Shown: positions 30,873-41,081 of the stretch, one piece after another
Numbering within the stretch: the stretch's first letter is position 1
Layout: each line of letters starts with the position of its first letter
Assembly: GCF_026262505.1 (NCBI RefSeq)
Contig: NC_067206.1
Span: forward strand, 24,443,896-24,507,895
Source of the DNA: Trichomonas vaginalis G3
Taxonomy: Eukaryota; Parabasalia; Trichomonadida; Trichomonadidae
DNA length: 64,000 nucleotides
Reading direction: 5' to 3'
The notes under the pieces: generated by a model
Told to the model about the DNA's origin: nothing
What the model saw: only the letters and a program-made list of their open reading frames with translations
Databases searched by the model: none
Made by a program: the position numbers and the translations under genes

Positions 30873-32441
30873 TCAATTTTTGCAATGAAGAGGAGGAAGA
30901 TGCATGATTTCCCTAATATAATCTGAACATTGAATTTTTGAAGGTATATATGTTTCAGAAACCGGGAAATTAGGATCTGCGCCGAAGTTAATTAATGTTT
31001 GAACGGTGCCTGCATGCCCTTCTCTAACAGCAATTGATAATGGTGTTAATGAAGGATCAAAACTAACGCAATCAACGTCAATTAGCTTCCTTGTTAGTAT
31101 CTTTTCAATTAATGATTCCGCGTTACCTACTTTTGCCAGCCAATGAAGTAAATTTTTTCCAGAAATTTTACAAAAATCTTTGGAAACAAATTCTGGTTCT
31201 CTTTCTATAATATAATCAACAATATCAAAATTCCTTTGAATAACAGCTGAAATTAATGGGCTCATTTGACAATAATCAGCTTGATACAACAATTGTGGGT
31301 AAAAATCAAGGATATATATAAAACCTTCAATAAAATTTTGTCTCGCAGCAATATGAAGAATATTTCTGCCAAGATTATTAACCCCAAAAATATTCAAATA
31401 ATCTTCTTGAAATTCCTTTGATTTTTCAATAAAAATAGTAAATGTCTGAATATCTCTACTGGATACACATAACATAATTGGCGTAAAACCGTCATTTCTC
31501 TGTAAAGATGCATTAACAAATTCAGGACAAAGATCTAGAAGCATTTTGACTGCATCAGTGTTTCCACATTTCGATGCATGATGTAATATTGACATATTAT
31601 CGTAATCAACTAAATTAAAAATTTCGGATAATTTTTCTTTTAATTGTGGACAATCTACAACCAGTTGAATCAGTTTGCACATGGATTTGTTTTGTATTGT
31701 ACGATTCGAATTAAATGCAATGTGAAGAGGAGTTATTGGATTTTCTTCTGTGGGGCAAATTTGAAAAGGATCTTCGTTAAACAGGTATTCTATTATATCG
31801 AAATTATCGAATTTGCATGCATAATGCAAAGCTGTTCTATATTGTTTCTCATTTAGATATAAAATACTTTTATCGCAGCATTTTATTAATTCGGTGTATA
31901 CATAATCTAACATCTCTGGTTTTTGTGAGTGTATTGCTAATTTAAGAGCAATTGGAATTTTATTTTCGATTTTTTCTGGAAAAAGTTCGTTCAAAACATC
32001 TACAAAAGTAGAACTTCCTTCACTTTTAACGAAATCAACAAATTGCTTTGCTAATTCTAAATGTCCATAGCGAATCAAAGGAATAATTGCTCCATCAAGA
32101 TTACAGTCATTTGTTAATAACAGTTGTATAATACCTTGATTACCACCAGCTACAGCATAATGGAATAAAGGTTTGATAGAGTGATTAGAAAAGTCGGAAA
32201 ATTCTAAATCTACACCTTTATCAAGTAACGTTTGAAAAACTGTCATTGCTCGATAATAAGCTGCTACTGCAATAAGTGGTGCAAAAGAGAGTTTTGAATT
32301 TTGCATTGCTGGCATTCTTGAGTTTATATTAATGTTATTTTTGAGGATGTAGTCAACAAATCTGCTAAAATCGTCATGCTTAATGATGATATCTAAGTTT
32401 ACAGCGTGATTAAAATCAAAAGAAGTAAACTTATTTGACAT
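30873..32441 (-). CDS. Large divergent ankyrin-repeat protein (522 aa)
   Basis: The solenoid is continuous from residue about 50 to 500 with roughly 12-13 non-identical ankyrin units. Clear TPLxxA or equivalent turns include KPLFHYAVAGGNQGIIQLLL, RTALHYACKFDNFDIIEYLF, MSILHHASKCGNTDAVKMLL, NILHIAARQNFIEGF and TPLSIAVREGHAGTVQTLIN. Unlike the 12-16 kb family, the units differ from one another, so this is an old, stably maintained gene. The N-terminal 45 residues are a short unique leader. The C-terminus after the last repeat is brief (IQCSDYIREIMHLPPLHCKN). No catalytic or membrane domain is present. It is presumably a scaffold, with unknown partner. Confidence 0.85.
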   Translation of the reverse strand: MSNKFTSFDFNHAVNLDIIIKHDDFSRFVDYILKNNININSRMPAMQNSKLSFAPLIAVAAYYRAMTVFQTLLDKGVDLEFSDFSNHSIKPLFHYAVAGGNQGIIQLLLTNDCNLDGAIIPLIRYGHLELAKQFVDFVKSEGSSTFVDVLNELFPEKIENKIPIALKLAIHSQKPEMLDYVYTELIKCCDKSILYLNEKQYRTALHYACKFDNFDIIEYLFNEDPFQICPTEENPITPLHIAFNSNRTIQNKSMCKLIQLVVDCPQLKEKLSEIFNLVDYDNMSILHHASKCGNTDAVKMLLDLCPEFVNASLQRNDGFTPIMLCVSSRDIQTFTIFIEKSKEFQEDYLNIFGVNNLGRNILHIAARQNFIEGFIYILDFYPQLLYQADYCQMSPLISAVIQRNFDIVDYIIEREPEFVSKDFCKISGKNLLHWLAKVGNAESLIEKILTRKLIDVDCVSFDPSLTPLSIAVREGHAGTVQTLINFGADPNFPVSETYIPSKIQCSDYIREIMHLPPLHCKN

Positions 32442-32803
32442 CTGAGATTTTCAAAATAACATATGGCATTTTTTTATTTCAAAATTAATATTATTGAGTA
32501 TCGCAGTAATATATAAAGAATCATATCCAAAAATTATGATAAACAATTTTTTCTTATTCAGCATAAATTTTGTGAGTCACAAATTGCACTTTTTTTACAT
32601 AGGTAGATCGATTTTCATTCAGAATGAATATACTAATTGTATACTTCGGTTCATATGGATGCACATTGCTATAGGAAATTTCCTCCAAAGCTTTTTAGAT
32701 GAAGATGTATAAACTCTCAAAATTTATTTTAAAAAAAAACGCTTATAGTTAATAATAGTTTATAAATCATACAGAAAGATAATGAAAACTAAATTATAAA
32801 AAA
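32442..32803. other. Intergenic
   Basis: This AT-rich 362 bp between two minus-strand genes presumably holds the promoter of the ankyrin gene. No strict TCAYW Inr was located close to its ATG. Confidence 0.45.
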
Positions 32804-33904
32804 TTAATCTAAAAGATCTGGATTAATTTGTTCAACATCATCGTTATGAGTATCCTTATCAATTCCATCAATTAGAGCACTGAGGTCTTTCTGGCAAAGT
32901 GGACAAATCGAATGGTCTTTGGCCCATCTCTCCAAACAATCTGTATGAAGGCAATGGCCGCATGGAAGCTTCTTGGCGGTTGTAGATGTCATAGTTTCAC
33001 GGCAGATAATGCATGTATCGTCACGCTTAAGGTCTTCTTCTGTGACATTCGGGAAAACGGTGTTCAAAGCGTCAGATAATCGCTGCCATCTCATTCTCTT
33101 GTTGTATATATCGTAAATAGAACGGAAAGCGTTGAATAATGGGAAAATGAAGAAAGCAATTTGTAAATTTTGTTTGAATACGATTGATGAGACCATAATT
33201 AAGGAAAATAGAGCTCCCAAGAATTTGCAAACATATTCTGCGTAAACTAAGAAATGGAATGATTTATTTGAGCTTCCAAGTTTATCTCTATCCAAAATAA
33301 AGACAAAATGAGTGATTATATCCAACAAAACTTCGAAGAAATTGTACACAAGGATGCAATCAAGAGGAGCGGCTATAGCGTATGCAATGTTTCCTTGTTT
33401 CATGAGTTCTTTTGAATATGGTAAGTTAAGGAAGTAGAGATTTATGAATAGAAGTAAAAATTGTGATGTAATCAATCTGTGGTGCTGATTCAATGTTGGC
33501 AATTTCGGTGATAATTGGAGGCAATGTATTCTTTCTCGAATATAAAGCATTGTAACATAAGAAAGAAGTGGTTTGGTAAGGTAATGAATTTCTACTAAAT
33601 GGAGAGGGATACCTCCTGCTAAGTATTCGAAACAAAGTGAAATTAATTTTGTTTGAAAATTATGTGCGATACTTAATACTTCTGAGTGACTTAGCTTGCC
33701 AATGAATAAGTCCAGCATTCTTTTGATTAATAATACTGAAGTAAATGTAAGAAAAATTATAAATGAAAGATATGTTTGTTTATCTTCGAATATTTCAACG
33801 CAAATATCATAAAAATCGGTCTTAACGTTCATGATCTTTCGAATTTGCATGGCTAAGATAAATCCTGATACCAAACAGTAATTCTGGAAACAAAGGATTT
33901 TCAT
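32804..33904 (-). CDS. HRD1: HRD1/synoviolin-like ER membrane RING-H2 E3 ligase
   Basis: The 366-residue protein has about five or six membrane helices in the first 280 residues, among them TYLSFIIFLTFTSVLLI, a FLLLFINLYFLN stretch, IAAPLDCILVYNFFEVLLDII, a FLGALFSLIMVSSIV stretch and LQIAFFIFPLFNAF. A cytosolic RING-H2 finger follows at residues 298-337, with CIIC, PCGHCLHTDC and CPLC giving the C2-CHH-C3 zinc ligands. The helix-plus-RING order and the sequence around the finger (tCxICRExM, KkLPCGHxLHxxCLxxW) match HRD1/gp78, the ligase of ER-associated degradation. The tail after the RING is short (about 30 acidic residues), lacking the long Pro-rich tail of the animal protein. Confidence 0.82.
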   Translation of the reverse strand: MKILCFQNYCLVSGFILAMQIRKIMNVKTDFYDICVEIFEDKQTYLSFIIFLTFTSVLLIKRMLDLFIGKLSHSEVLSIAHNFQTKLISLCFEYLAGGIPLHLVEIHYLTKPLLSYVTMLYIRERIHCLQLSPKLPTLNQHHRLITSQFLLLFINLYFLNLPYSKELMKQGNIAYAIAAPLDCILVYNFFEVLLDIITHFVFILDRDKLGSSNKSFHFLVYAEYVCKFLGALFSLIMVSSIVFKQNLQIAFFIFPLFNAFRSIYDIYNKRMRWQRLSDALNTVFPNVTEEDLKRDDTCIICRETMTSTTAKKLPCGHCLHTDCLERWAKDHSICPLCQKDLSALIDGIDKDTHNDDVEQINPDLLD

Positions 33905-35447
33905 TATTTCAAAAAAATTTAAAAAGTTGGATTTTTAATAAGAAATTTCATACTTTTTAATTTGTAACTTTAAATGACATACATTTGAGTTGGCTTTTTT
34001 ACTCAATTTCTTTCATTTTTGAATTGGATTGTTGAAAAAGCAGGAAATGTATTATATGATGATTTAATATGTTAAATGTGGATTACAATATGTGTTTCGT
34101 TTTGCTAAAATTGTCACTTTTATAGCATATTTGTTTTTGGATGTTTTGCGAAACCAAAAAAAAACTATGATATACAATGTGTGTGTAAAGAAAATACTTT
34201 ATTTACTAGTTAAAAAATCATTTGGTATTGATCAAGTTATTTTTTCTGGATAAGATATTATATGGATAATTGGATAGAAAATACAATTATATAATCTTGT
34301 ACCTGGTTTAATTAAGCTAATTGTCATCAGAAACTTGTAATTTTTATGAATTTCAGATTTTCTTTTCATTACTGCTTTTCTTAATAGGTCAAGTTCTTAT
34401 TTACGCTATAAAGTATGATATTTACAAATATCAAGTTATCATGTTTTTTGAGAAATTATGAGAAACAAACAAAAATGAAAAAGATAGGAATAGCAATGAA
34501 TAGTGATGTGGGTATAGAAAATGTAAGAGATATGAATGCAAAGCAATCAGTATTTAGGATATTGACCATAGATTTCGAAAAAAAAATGCTGCATATTGAG
34601 CGAAAACTATGATTATATTATAAGGCTGTCATTTAAAGCATAATGAAACTATTCCCTTTTCATTTTAATCGAATAAGATAGTAAAGATTTTTGAATTAGC
34701 TAGAAACTGATGAGATGTTTTCACAAATCAGATTTTTAATCTCTATAATGCATAATTCACTCAATATCTCAAATTTGATATTGCGAGATATTTTTGCTAT
34801 CGGTTTCGCAATTTTGACACAATAGCAAGAGGGTTCTATAAGCATTATTATCAACGTAGAATCTGAATATCACATCAGAAAATGTCGCAAATCCGACATT
34901 TCCCCGACCAAATAGCAAAAATAATTGAATACTTTTCGCAAAAACTTTAAAAATCGACAAAAATATGAAATATAGATATTAAAGAGACTTTTTATATAAT
35001 ATTCATAAAGATTTTCCAAAAATATGATACCGCAAAATTAAAAAAGTGACGTCTTGAGTGGAGTCAAAGGTCGAAATTGCTAGCTAAATGTTTTTTTTTT
35101 AGCGAAATTGCGTATTGTACGTTTTTTTCGCAAAACGAAACCCTTAATTACAATTTTTGAGTTGTTATGAATTATGATATTTGGTCAAAACAAAACTTCC
35201 TAATTCCCAATGAAAATGAGTTCCACAGTACATAGCAATTGCTGCAGTATAACGAAAAATATAGTTTGCACTGATGTAAACTCTTTTGCAAATTCAACAA
35301 CAACATTTATGAATACTTCTAGACTAACATTTTTGATTCGTTTTCAAATATTGTGCTGTGTTGATGAGAGCAATCAATTTTGACATAAAATTAGAAAATA
35401 TCAATATATTTCAAAGGAAATATGTTTAAAACGAAAATTTGGATATT
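33905..35447. other. Long intergenic region
   Basis: This is 1.5 kb without a supported gene. At 34,785-35,130 there are several short TTCGCAAAA/TTTGCGAA-type words on both strands and a local rise in CG dinucleotides. That may be the trace of an old element, but no terminal repeats could be defined. Confidence 0.4.
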
Positions 35448-36152
35448 TCATTTTTTATCATCGTTCTTTCCAAGTATTTTATTTATCTTTTTTATAGCTT
35501 CTTCTGTGAGTTTTATAGGATATTTGAAAAGAAATGGCTTTTCTTTGCTTATCTTAGAATAAATCCTTATATGTGCATACCAGTGATAATCTCTAAAGAG
35601 ATCTGGACAAACATCTTTTGGATCATTTTTGATGAATGGAATTCTCTTTTGAAGTTCAATAAGTCCAAGAGCAACTCCACCGAGGTCTTCCTTTTCACAT
35701 GGGTAACCATAACCAAGAAAATAATAAAGACTATCAACGACAAGTTTAAGAGAGTTGATCCATTCATAACGAACAATTTCCCTTCCAGTAAAGACTAAGA
35801 ATAGAATTATTGCTCTTCCATATTCTGCGAATTTATGTGGGTAGAAATGGCTTAATAAGGCACCATGGTACTGAGCTTCAAAAACGAGAGGGTTCGCTTC
35901 AGGATCATGAAGATACTGTAAAAAATAATAACGTAATCTTTGTTCCATCACATATAATTCTGGATCATCTGACGTGAAGTATTTATCGAAATCATACTTT
36001 TTTACTGCCAATATGTATTTAACAACCATCCATGGAACGACAATTCTTTCTAACTTATTGCCATTTGGTTCAGATTGATATATAATTTGAGAATCCTTTC
36101 CCATTTCCGAATCGCCGAAGCCAAACATATAATGAGATCTATCCCAAGGCAT
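35448..36152 (-). CDS. Unrecognised aromatic-rich protein (234 aa)
   Basis: No known domain is recognised. The protein is soluble, mixed helical, and rich in Tyr, Phe and Trp (YMFGFGD, RLRYYFLQYLHD, ALLSHFYPHKFAEYGR, RDYHWYAHIRIYSK), ending in a basic tail. The continuous frame, ordinary codon use and conserved-looking aromatic blocks favour a true lineage-specific gene. It lies in the same orientation as the downstream HRD1-like gene and the upstream HEIRH-protein gene, with separate promoters implied by gaps of 1.5 kb and 0.3 kb. Confidence 0.6.
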   Translation of the reverse strand: MPWDRSHYMFGFGDSEMGKDSQIIYQSEPNGNKLERIVVPWMVVKYILAVKKYDFDKYFTSDDPELYVMEQRLRYYFLQYLHDPEANPLVFEAQYHGALLSHFYPHKFAEYGRAIILFLVFTGREIVRYEWINSLKLVVDSLYYFLGYGYPCEKEDLGGVALGLIELQKRIPFIKNDPKDVCPDLFRDYHWYAHIRIYSKISKEKPFLFKYPIKLTEEAIKKINKILGKNDDKK

Positions 36153-36466
36153 TAGGAAAAATTTGAAAATTTTAAAAACCGTAAAATTGCTCTCTAAAAA
36201 TATTACTTGAAATTATGTCCACTCTTTTTATCTAATATCTATGTCCTTATAAGATGCAACCAATTAATTTCATTCATAACCGCTATCTTTTCAGAAAATC
36301 ATATCGTATTACAACATCTTTGATTCAAAAATAATCGTAACGGTTTTAATATGAAAAATGAAAAAGAAACATTTTCAGATGTTTGAACTCATCAATGATA
36401 TAGAGTCAATCCCATTTAAAAAAAATATACGATTGATTTATAAAATTAATTAAAAAGAAAATAAAA
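36153..36466. other. Intergenic, AT-rich
   Basis: This is 314 bp between two minus-strand genes. No clear element is seen. Confidence 0.45.
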
Positions 36467-38959
36467 TTAAAGAGATATTAAAATTATAGAGATAAATAAA
36501 ATAATAAATGGGAATATCCGAATCTCATGTACGATTTTTTCAGGAATGATGTAGATGTTAAGAACAAGGCAATCCTGGCTTGGGCAGAACAATGAAAGAG
36601 GTGAATTAGAACAATAAATAAGGCTTTTCAACTTCCAAGGTATGGCAAATCTTATCCTCTCATTTGGAATATTTTGTAATAATTCAAAACTTTTTCGAAC
36701 TTCATCTGCAACATTTTTGAATGTAGCATTCCTATCAATTTGGATAGTTTTTGAGATATTTAGGTATTTCAATATTAATTTGATTTTTTGAACATATTTA
36801 TGTTTTTGATATGGTTTAATTATCTCATTGATTTCATCTTCAATTGTCTTTTTCGGTTCGTCTTGATCTTTTGAATCTGGCATTTTATCTGCAGGCTCAT
36901 CAGTTGGAAGATTAGTGAAAAGATCAATCATATCTACTGATTCTTTATATTCTTCTCTAACGTTAGCAGGAGATAAACCTTCTTGTTTGTTATCGAATGT
37001 AGAAGATGAATCATCTTGTTTGTTAACAACAGTAGAAGATAAATCATCTTGTTTGTTATCGAATGTAGAAGATAAATCATCTTGTTTGTTATCGAATGTA
37101 GAAGATAAATCATCTTGTTTGTTATCGACTGTAGAAGATAAACCTTCTTGTTTGTCATTGTCTGCAGAAGATGAATCATCTTGTTTGTCATTGTCTGCAG
37201 AAGATGAATCATCTTGTTTGTCATTGTCTGCAGAAGATGAATCATCTTGTTTGTCATTGTCTGCAGAAGATGAATCATCTTGTTTGTTATTGTCTGCAGG
37301 AGAAACAACTTGATTTGGAGATTCTATTGATTTAAATTCATTCTTGACTTCACTAATGAATGCATCAATGCATTCAAGATTAAAATCATCCAAATCTTTG
37401 AATCTCTTTTCCAAGTATTCGACTCCAACTCCAGATCTGAAGATCACACTATTTTGATCATTGATATCTGGATTGTAATTGATTGCAGCCTCAACTTTTT
37501 TTTCTGCATCTACCTTCCAAGCCTGATACGCATAAGAATTGAGTCGAATATCCATTATACATCCCTTCTTTAGTTTCGGTAATTTATCTTCAGGACCGCA
37601 TCTTTTAAAGAGATTCATCATTAAACTTGTGAAAACGAACTTCTCTGGTTGATCCAAACTGGATAATGAGTCTTTAAACGTTTCGTATGGAATGTGTGAA
37701 GCACGAAGGAGTAGTGTGTCTTCTTTGATAATGATAGGCAGTTGTGCCTTGATGGCTGGATGAAATATGATTACCTGCCTGTAGAGTTCGCCATCAGAAT
37801 ACGACATGTTCTGTGAAGGAATTGTGATGCTGTAACTGGGAACGCAATAATTGATCAGGAGCTTATTTCCACGAATTGAGGAGTTCTTTGATGAAATCAT
37901 TGCTGATTCATCATAGATGTTGATCAATTCTGTGTAACATCCTCTGTCATAAGTTTGTAAAAATAATTTGTCACCGGTGTTGATCGATAAATTTTGGTTC
38001 TGCTTATTGACGTATTTTTCTTCTTTTAAATACTTCAATGAAATATCTTCCAAGATTGTTTCAAGGCGGTCTGCATCTCTCTTGTTTAAGTCATATTTTG
38101 CAAAGGCTTCCCTGATTTTCCTGACAAGCTTTAAATCTGCTTCGGCGTTCTTACAGAATTCAACGGCATTCTTTTTATAGGAGCTTGCTAGCAAAGTTAG
38201 CATGGTCCATGGTCCCACCATATTGAAGAATCGACAGAATGCCAAACTGCATTCCATATATCCCAAGCATTCTGACTGCAAGAAGTGTCTTCCATGGCGA
38301 ATTTCGTGGCCTAATATGTATGCAGGAACAGGTATGAAATGCGAGTATCCACCAGCAACAACAACGCCAAATTCTCTTCTTTTGAGTATCCATTTGTTCA
38401 AAATGATAGTTGGCTGGTTTCTACCACTTTTATCAAAGTAAAATCCATTCCCTTCTTCTCCAATTTCAAAACAAATTTCCTTGACAAAATAATTCTTCTC
38501 TCTGCAAGCCATTATACCTTCGATTATAGAAAGTATTGACGATTTACATTCGCTTGTACAGCAAAGCTCCAAGAATGCTAGCGCAAAATCTTCTCCTGTA
38601 AATTCTCTTACATTCTCATCCTGTTTATCTTTGATAGTATTGTTATTATCATTACTGTATTCTTGAATACGAGATTCATCTGTAGTCTGGTCTTTCGTTC
38701 CTACTTCTTGACTTGTATTTGTATTTGTCGTAGATTTTGGATCATACGGATCTAAAATTTGGAAGTAATTGCACAACTCTTTTGTTCTCTTCCATGATTC
38801 TTTTTGGGTTTTCAAAATCTCGCATACTTTTTCAACGTTCTTAGTAAATGATATATTTTTAAATACTAAAGCTTGGTTTATTATTTCCTCTTTGACATTA
38901 AGCACTGCTGCTACTGTTTGTACAATCTGTTTTTGAGGATCTGGTGGGCTTTCGGCCAT
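36467..38959 (-). CDS. Putative zinc metallopeptidase with HEIRH motif and C-terminal membrane tail (830 aa)
   Basis: Near residue 218 the sequence ILGHEIRHGRHF contains HExxH, the zincin active-site signature, on what looks like a helix. It follows a beta-like VVVAGGYSHFIPVPAY segment, as in many metallopeptidases. Candidate third ligands downstream include E230 and E236 and an Asp/Glu-rich helix at 290-310; I cannot choose between them. Residues about 585-700 are a low-complexity tract of roughly ten 11-residue units (DNDKQDDSSSA or DNKQDDLSSTF). Residues 735-800 may form a ubiquitin-like beta-grasp, and the last 20 residues are a hydrophobic anchor. There is no signal peptide, so it may be a tail-anchored cytosolic enzyme. 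The family is not recognised beyond the motif. The start ATG is at 38959; the frame has TTG one codon earlier. Confidence 0.7.
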   Translation of the reverse strand: MAESPPDPQKQIVQTVAAVLNVKEEIINQALVFKNISFTKNVEKVCEILKTQKESWKRTKELCNYFQILDPYDPKSTTNTNTSQEVGTKDQTTDESRIQEYSNDNNNTIKDKQDENVREFTGEDFALAFLELCCTSECKSSILSIIEGIMACREKNYFVKEICFEIGEEGNGFYFDKSGRNQPTIILNKWILKRREFGVVVAGGYSHFIPVPAYILGHEIRHGRHFLQSECLGYMECSLAFCRFFNMVGPWTMLTLLASSYKKNAVEFCKNAEADLKLVRKIREAFAKYDLNKRDADRLETILEDISLKYLKEEKYVNKQNQNLSINTGDKLFLQTYDRGCYTELINIYDESAMISSKNSSIRGNKLLINYCVPSYSITIPSQNMSYSDGELYRQVIIFHPAIKAQLPIIIKEDTLLLRASHIPYETFKDSLSSLDQPEKFVFTSLMMNLFKRCGPEDKLPKLKKGCIMDIRLNSYAYQAWKVDAEKKVEAAINYNPDINDQNSVIFRSGVGVEYLEKRFKDLDDFNLECIDAFISEVKNEFKSIESPNQVVSPADNNKQDDSSSADNDKQDDSSSADNDKQDDSSSADNDKQDDSSSADNDKQEGLSSTVDNKQDDLSSTFDNKQDDLSSTFDNKQDDLSSTVVNKQDDSSSTFDNKQEGLSPANVREEYKESVDMIDLFTNLPTDEPADKMPDSKDQDEPKKTIEDEINEIIKPYQKHKYVQKIKLILKYLNISKTIQIDRNATFKNVADEVRKSFELLQNIPNERIRFAIPWKLKSLIYCSNSPLSLFCPSQDCLVLNIYIIPEKIVHEIRIFPFIILFISIILISL
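36975..37305 (-). repeat. 33-bp coding minisatellite (about 10 units)
   Basis: Unit length is 33 bp, so changes in copy number keep the frame and add or remove 11 residues. There are two sub-types: four identical SSADNDKQDD units next to five or six SSTFDNKQDDL-type units. This is the pattern of local expansion, and the tract is expected to vary between strains. Confidence 0.85.
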
Positions 38960-38972
38960 CAAAACTTAAAAA

Positions 38973-38977
38973 TATGA
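38973..38977 (-). promoter_or_regulatory. Inr-like TCATA with ATCGGC box upstream
   Basis: On the minus strand, TTCTATCGGCACATCATATT gives an ATCGGC box about 8 nt before a TCATA initiator. The putative start A (38975) lies 16 nt before the ATG of the HEIRH protein. The same box-then-Inr order is seen before the TMEM231-like gene. Confidence 0.45.
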
Positions 38978-40407
38978 TGTGCCGATAGAAGAAAAACACA
39001 TCAAATTAAAACCTGTTCTAAAGCATGGAATAACAATCACAATATACTGTTATTTCATATCCAATCCATTTTGGTGCTAAAAAGTATTTTTTAATTATTT
39101 TTGAATTTTATTTCTATAAAAAATTGCATGTAAATGATATTCAAAAATTTCTCCAACCATTCTCAACCATTCTTGCATAAAATTTCGAGAATTCATCCAA
39201 AATTTATCATATTGTTATTACCCTCAATTTTTAACTTTTGCAACTCCAAAAACCAGGTGTTTTTCCAGAACTACCATCTAGGATGAGTCCTAGGAGCTAT
39301 AATTCTAGGGCTAGATGATACCCACTTAGTACTTTTATTTGTATATGTTTTAGTGGAATTTGGTGAGGGGTCATGAAATTCGTATCTAATTTGCTATCAT
39401 CTAAGCTGGTAAAAGTTAGAGAAAGCTATTTACTGGTTGTATATTACAAATATACCTTGTAATAGAAAATATAAGTGTTTGTGATTTAAATTCGCTCAAT
39501 TAGCTCGAAAATTTGTTTTATATCCATGACAAACTAACACAATCCTATTTATGTGATTGCCAATCTGTTCCCAAAATATATCAGCATGAATATATATCTA
39601 TTGATATTATTTGCAATTTCATCATTAAAAAGTACTTTTTTCTATTTTTAATTTAGAAATAGTATATTTATATGATAGCGACACAATATATTAATTAAAA
39701 AATATATGTTATCGATCATCACACTCAAATTGAATTTCAAAAATTTTAGAATTTTTCAATTTCAATATTGAAAATATATTTCTTATATCATAGCGATTCA
39801 TGTTATAATAATATGGAGAAAAATATTGTTTTAAATCTAAAATTTAAAATGAATGATTGGGCATTACATTAATCCAATTTATTGTTTATTTGTTAATCTA
39901 GTGGAAACAATTAATATTTTGGAGAAACAAAAATTTGAAATTTGAAATTTTGAAAAAAATGCATGAATCGGTAATTAAACATTGATTTATTAATTTATTA
40001 GCCATGCTTTTGATGTTGGTCTTATTTTTAAGCCGATTTAAAGAATTAATTTTTCCAAATCGTGTTTGACATTAACACATATAGATATATCAGGAAAAAA
40101 GGTATCACTTATCAAGTTATTGGTTTTTATGTATCTCCTAACTTTGCCTCGTTCTGAATACAATTCTAGTTAACGAATTTTAAATAACTATATGAAGAAT
40201 ACATCATTTTGGTTTTATTATTATTAAAATGATATATATTAGCTATGTATATGCTTGTAAGAATATTATTCCGTGAATTGGAAACAGAAAAAATAAATTT
40301 AGACAGAAAATGCATATCTTTAAAAAATAATATGAAATTTAGCTTTGATATTATTATCCGATAAAATATGCATGATAATTACTCCGCAAATAAAATTTAG
40401 GAAGCAA
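38978..40407. other. Long intergenic region
   Basis: Positions 39,120-39,190 are shared with the pseudogene at 30,245 and so mark the old promoter region of the HEIRH gene. At 39,265-39,320 there is a local GC-richer stretch with short inverted words (CTAGGATGAGTCCTAG). The rest is AT-rich with no gene. Confidence 0.5.
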
Positions 40408-40784
40408 GTTGTGACGGTTTGGGCGGTTTTCAATGGCCCACAAGGAAGTAAGTATCGTTTTATCAGGCAACAAGAGGTCTTGAAATGAGTAAAGGACTGA
40501 TCACCCTTGAAAGGTTCAAACTTGCTTGCGCGCCGCAGTCTTAAAAATGATATGTTTCACTTCTGGTCGAAAATTTCAACTTCTATGACAGTTGTTGGAT
40601 GAACAATTGTGTAGCGGGATGAAATCTGAGTGCGGCCTGGGGCTGCAGCATCAATCTTCCCGGCATCTTTACCGCAATCATCTCTTAGATTGCACACAAA
40701 GTTGCGAACGAGCAGTTTTCTATGCGGTAAAGATGCCGGAAAGAGAGAGTCGATGTGAGGTTCTTTTCGAGGGCTCCTCGAATG

Positions 40785-41081
40785 AGACACTGTTCCGCAT
40801 TCATAACTTGAACGCGGAAGTTTGACCGACAAGAGTGTATTGTGCACTCCTGTCGGTCGCAGTGTCTCATTCTGGGAGACATTGCCTCTGCATGTCTCCC
40901 AGAATGGAACAATGTTCCGCATTCATAACTTGAACGCGGAAGTTTGACCGACAAGAGTGTATTGTGCACTCCTGTCGGTCGCAGTGTCTCATTCTGGGAG
41001 ACATTGCCTCTGCATGTCTCCCAGAATGGAACAATGTTCCGCATTCATAACTTGAACGCGGAAGTTTGACCGACAAGAGTG
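40785..41081 (-). repeat. Left array of 122-bp Y-shaped repeats
   Basis: There are about two and a half units in inverse orientation to the right array. The outermost unit keeps the TTCCGC/GCGGAA arm but has a different second arm, TTCGAGG-GCT-CCTCGAA on the plus strand at 40766-40782, which still pairs perfectly. Beyond it at 40660-40676 and 40723-40739 lies a perfect 17-bp stem (CCGGCATCTTTACCGCA with its complement). Confidence 0.8.

Noticed and set aside
34415-34960. Small frames on both strands in the 33.9-35.4 kb gap
   Set aside because: No family resemblance, no Inr and low-complexity composition.
36915-37313. Plus-strand frame of repeated SSCLLSNVEDK-type units
   Set aside because: It is the antisense reading of the 33-bp coding minisatellite in the HEIRH protein gene.
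39265-39320. Possible small structured RNA or hairpin around CTAGGATGAGTCCTAG
   Set aside because: The pairing is short and imperfect, with no promoter or second copy in the window.
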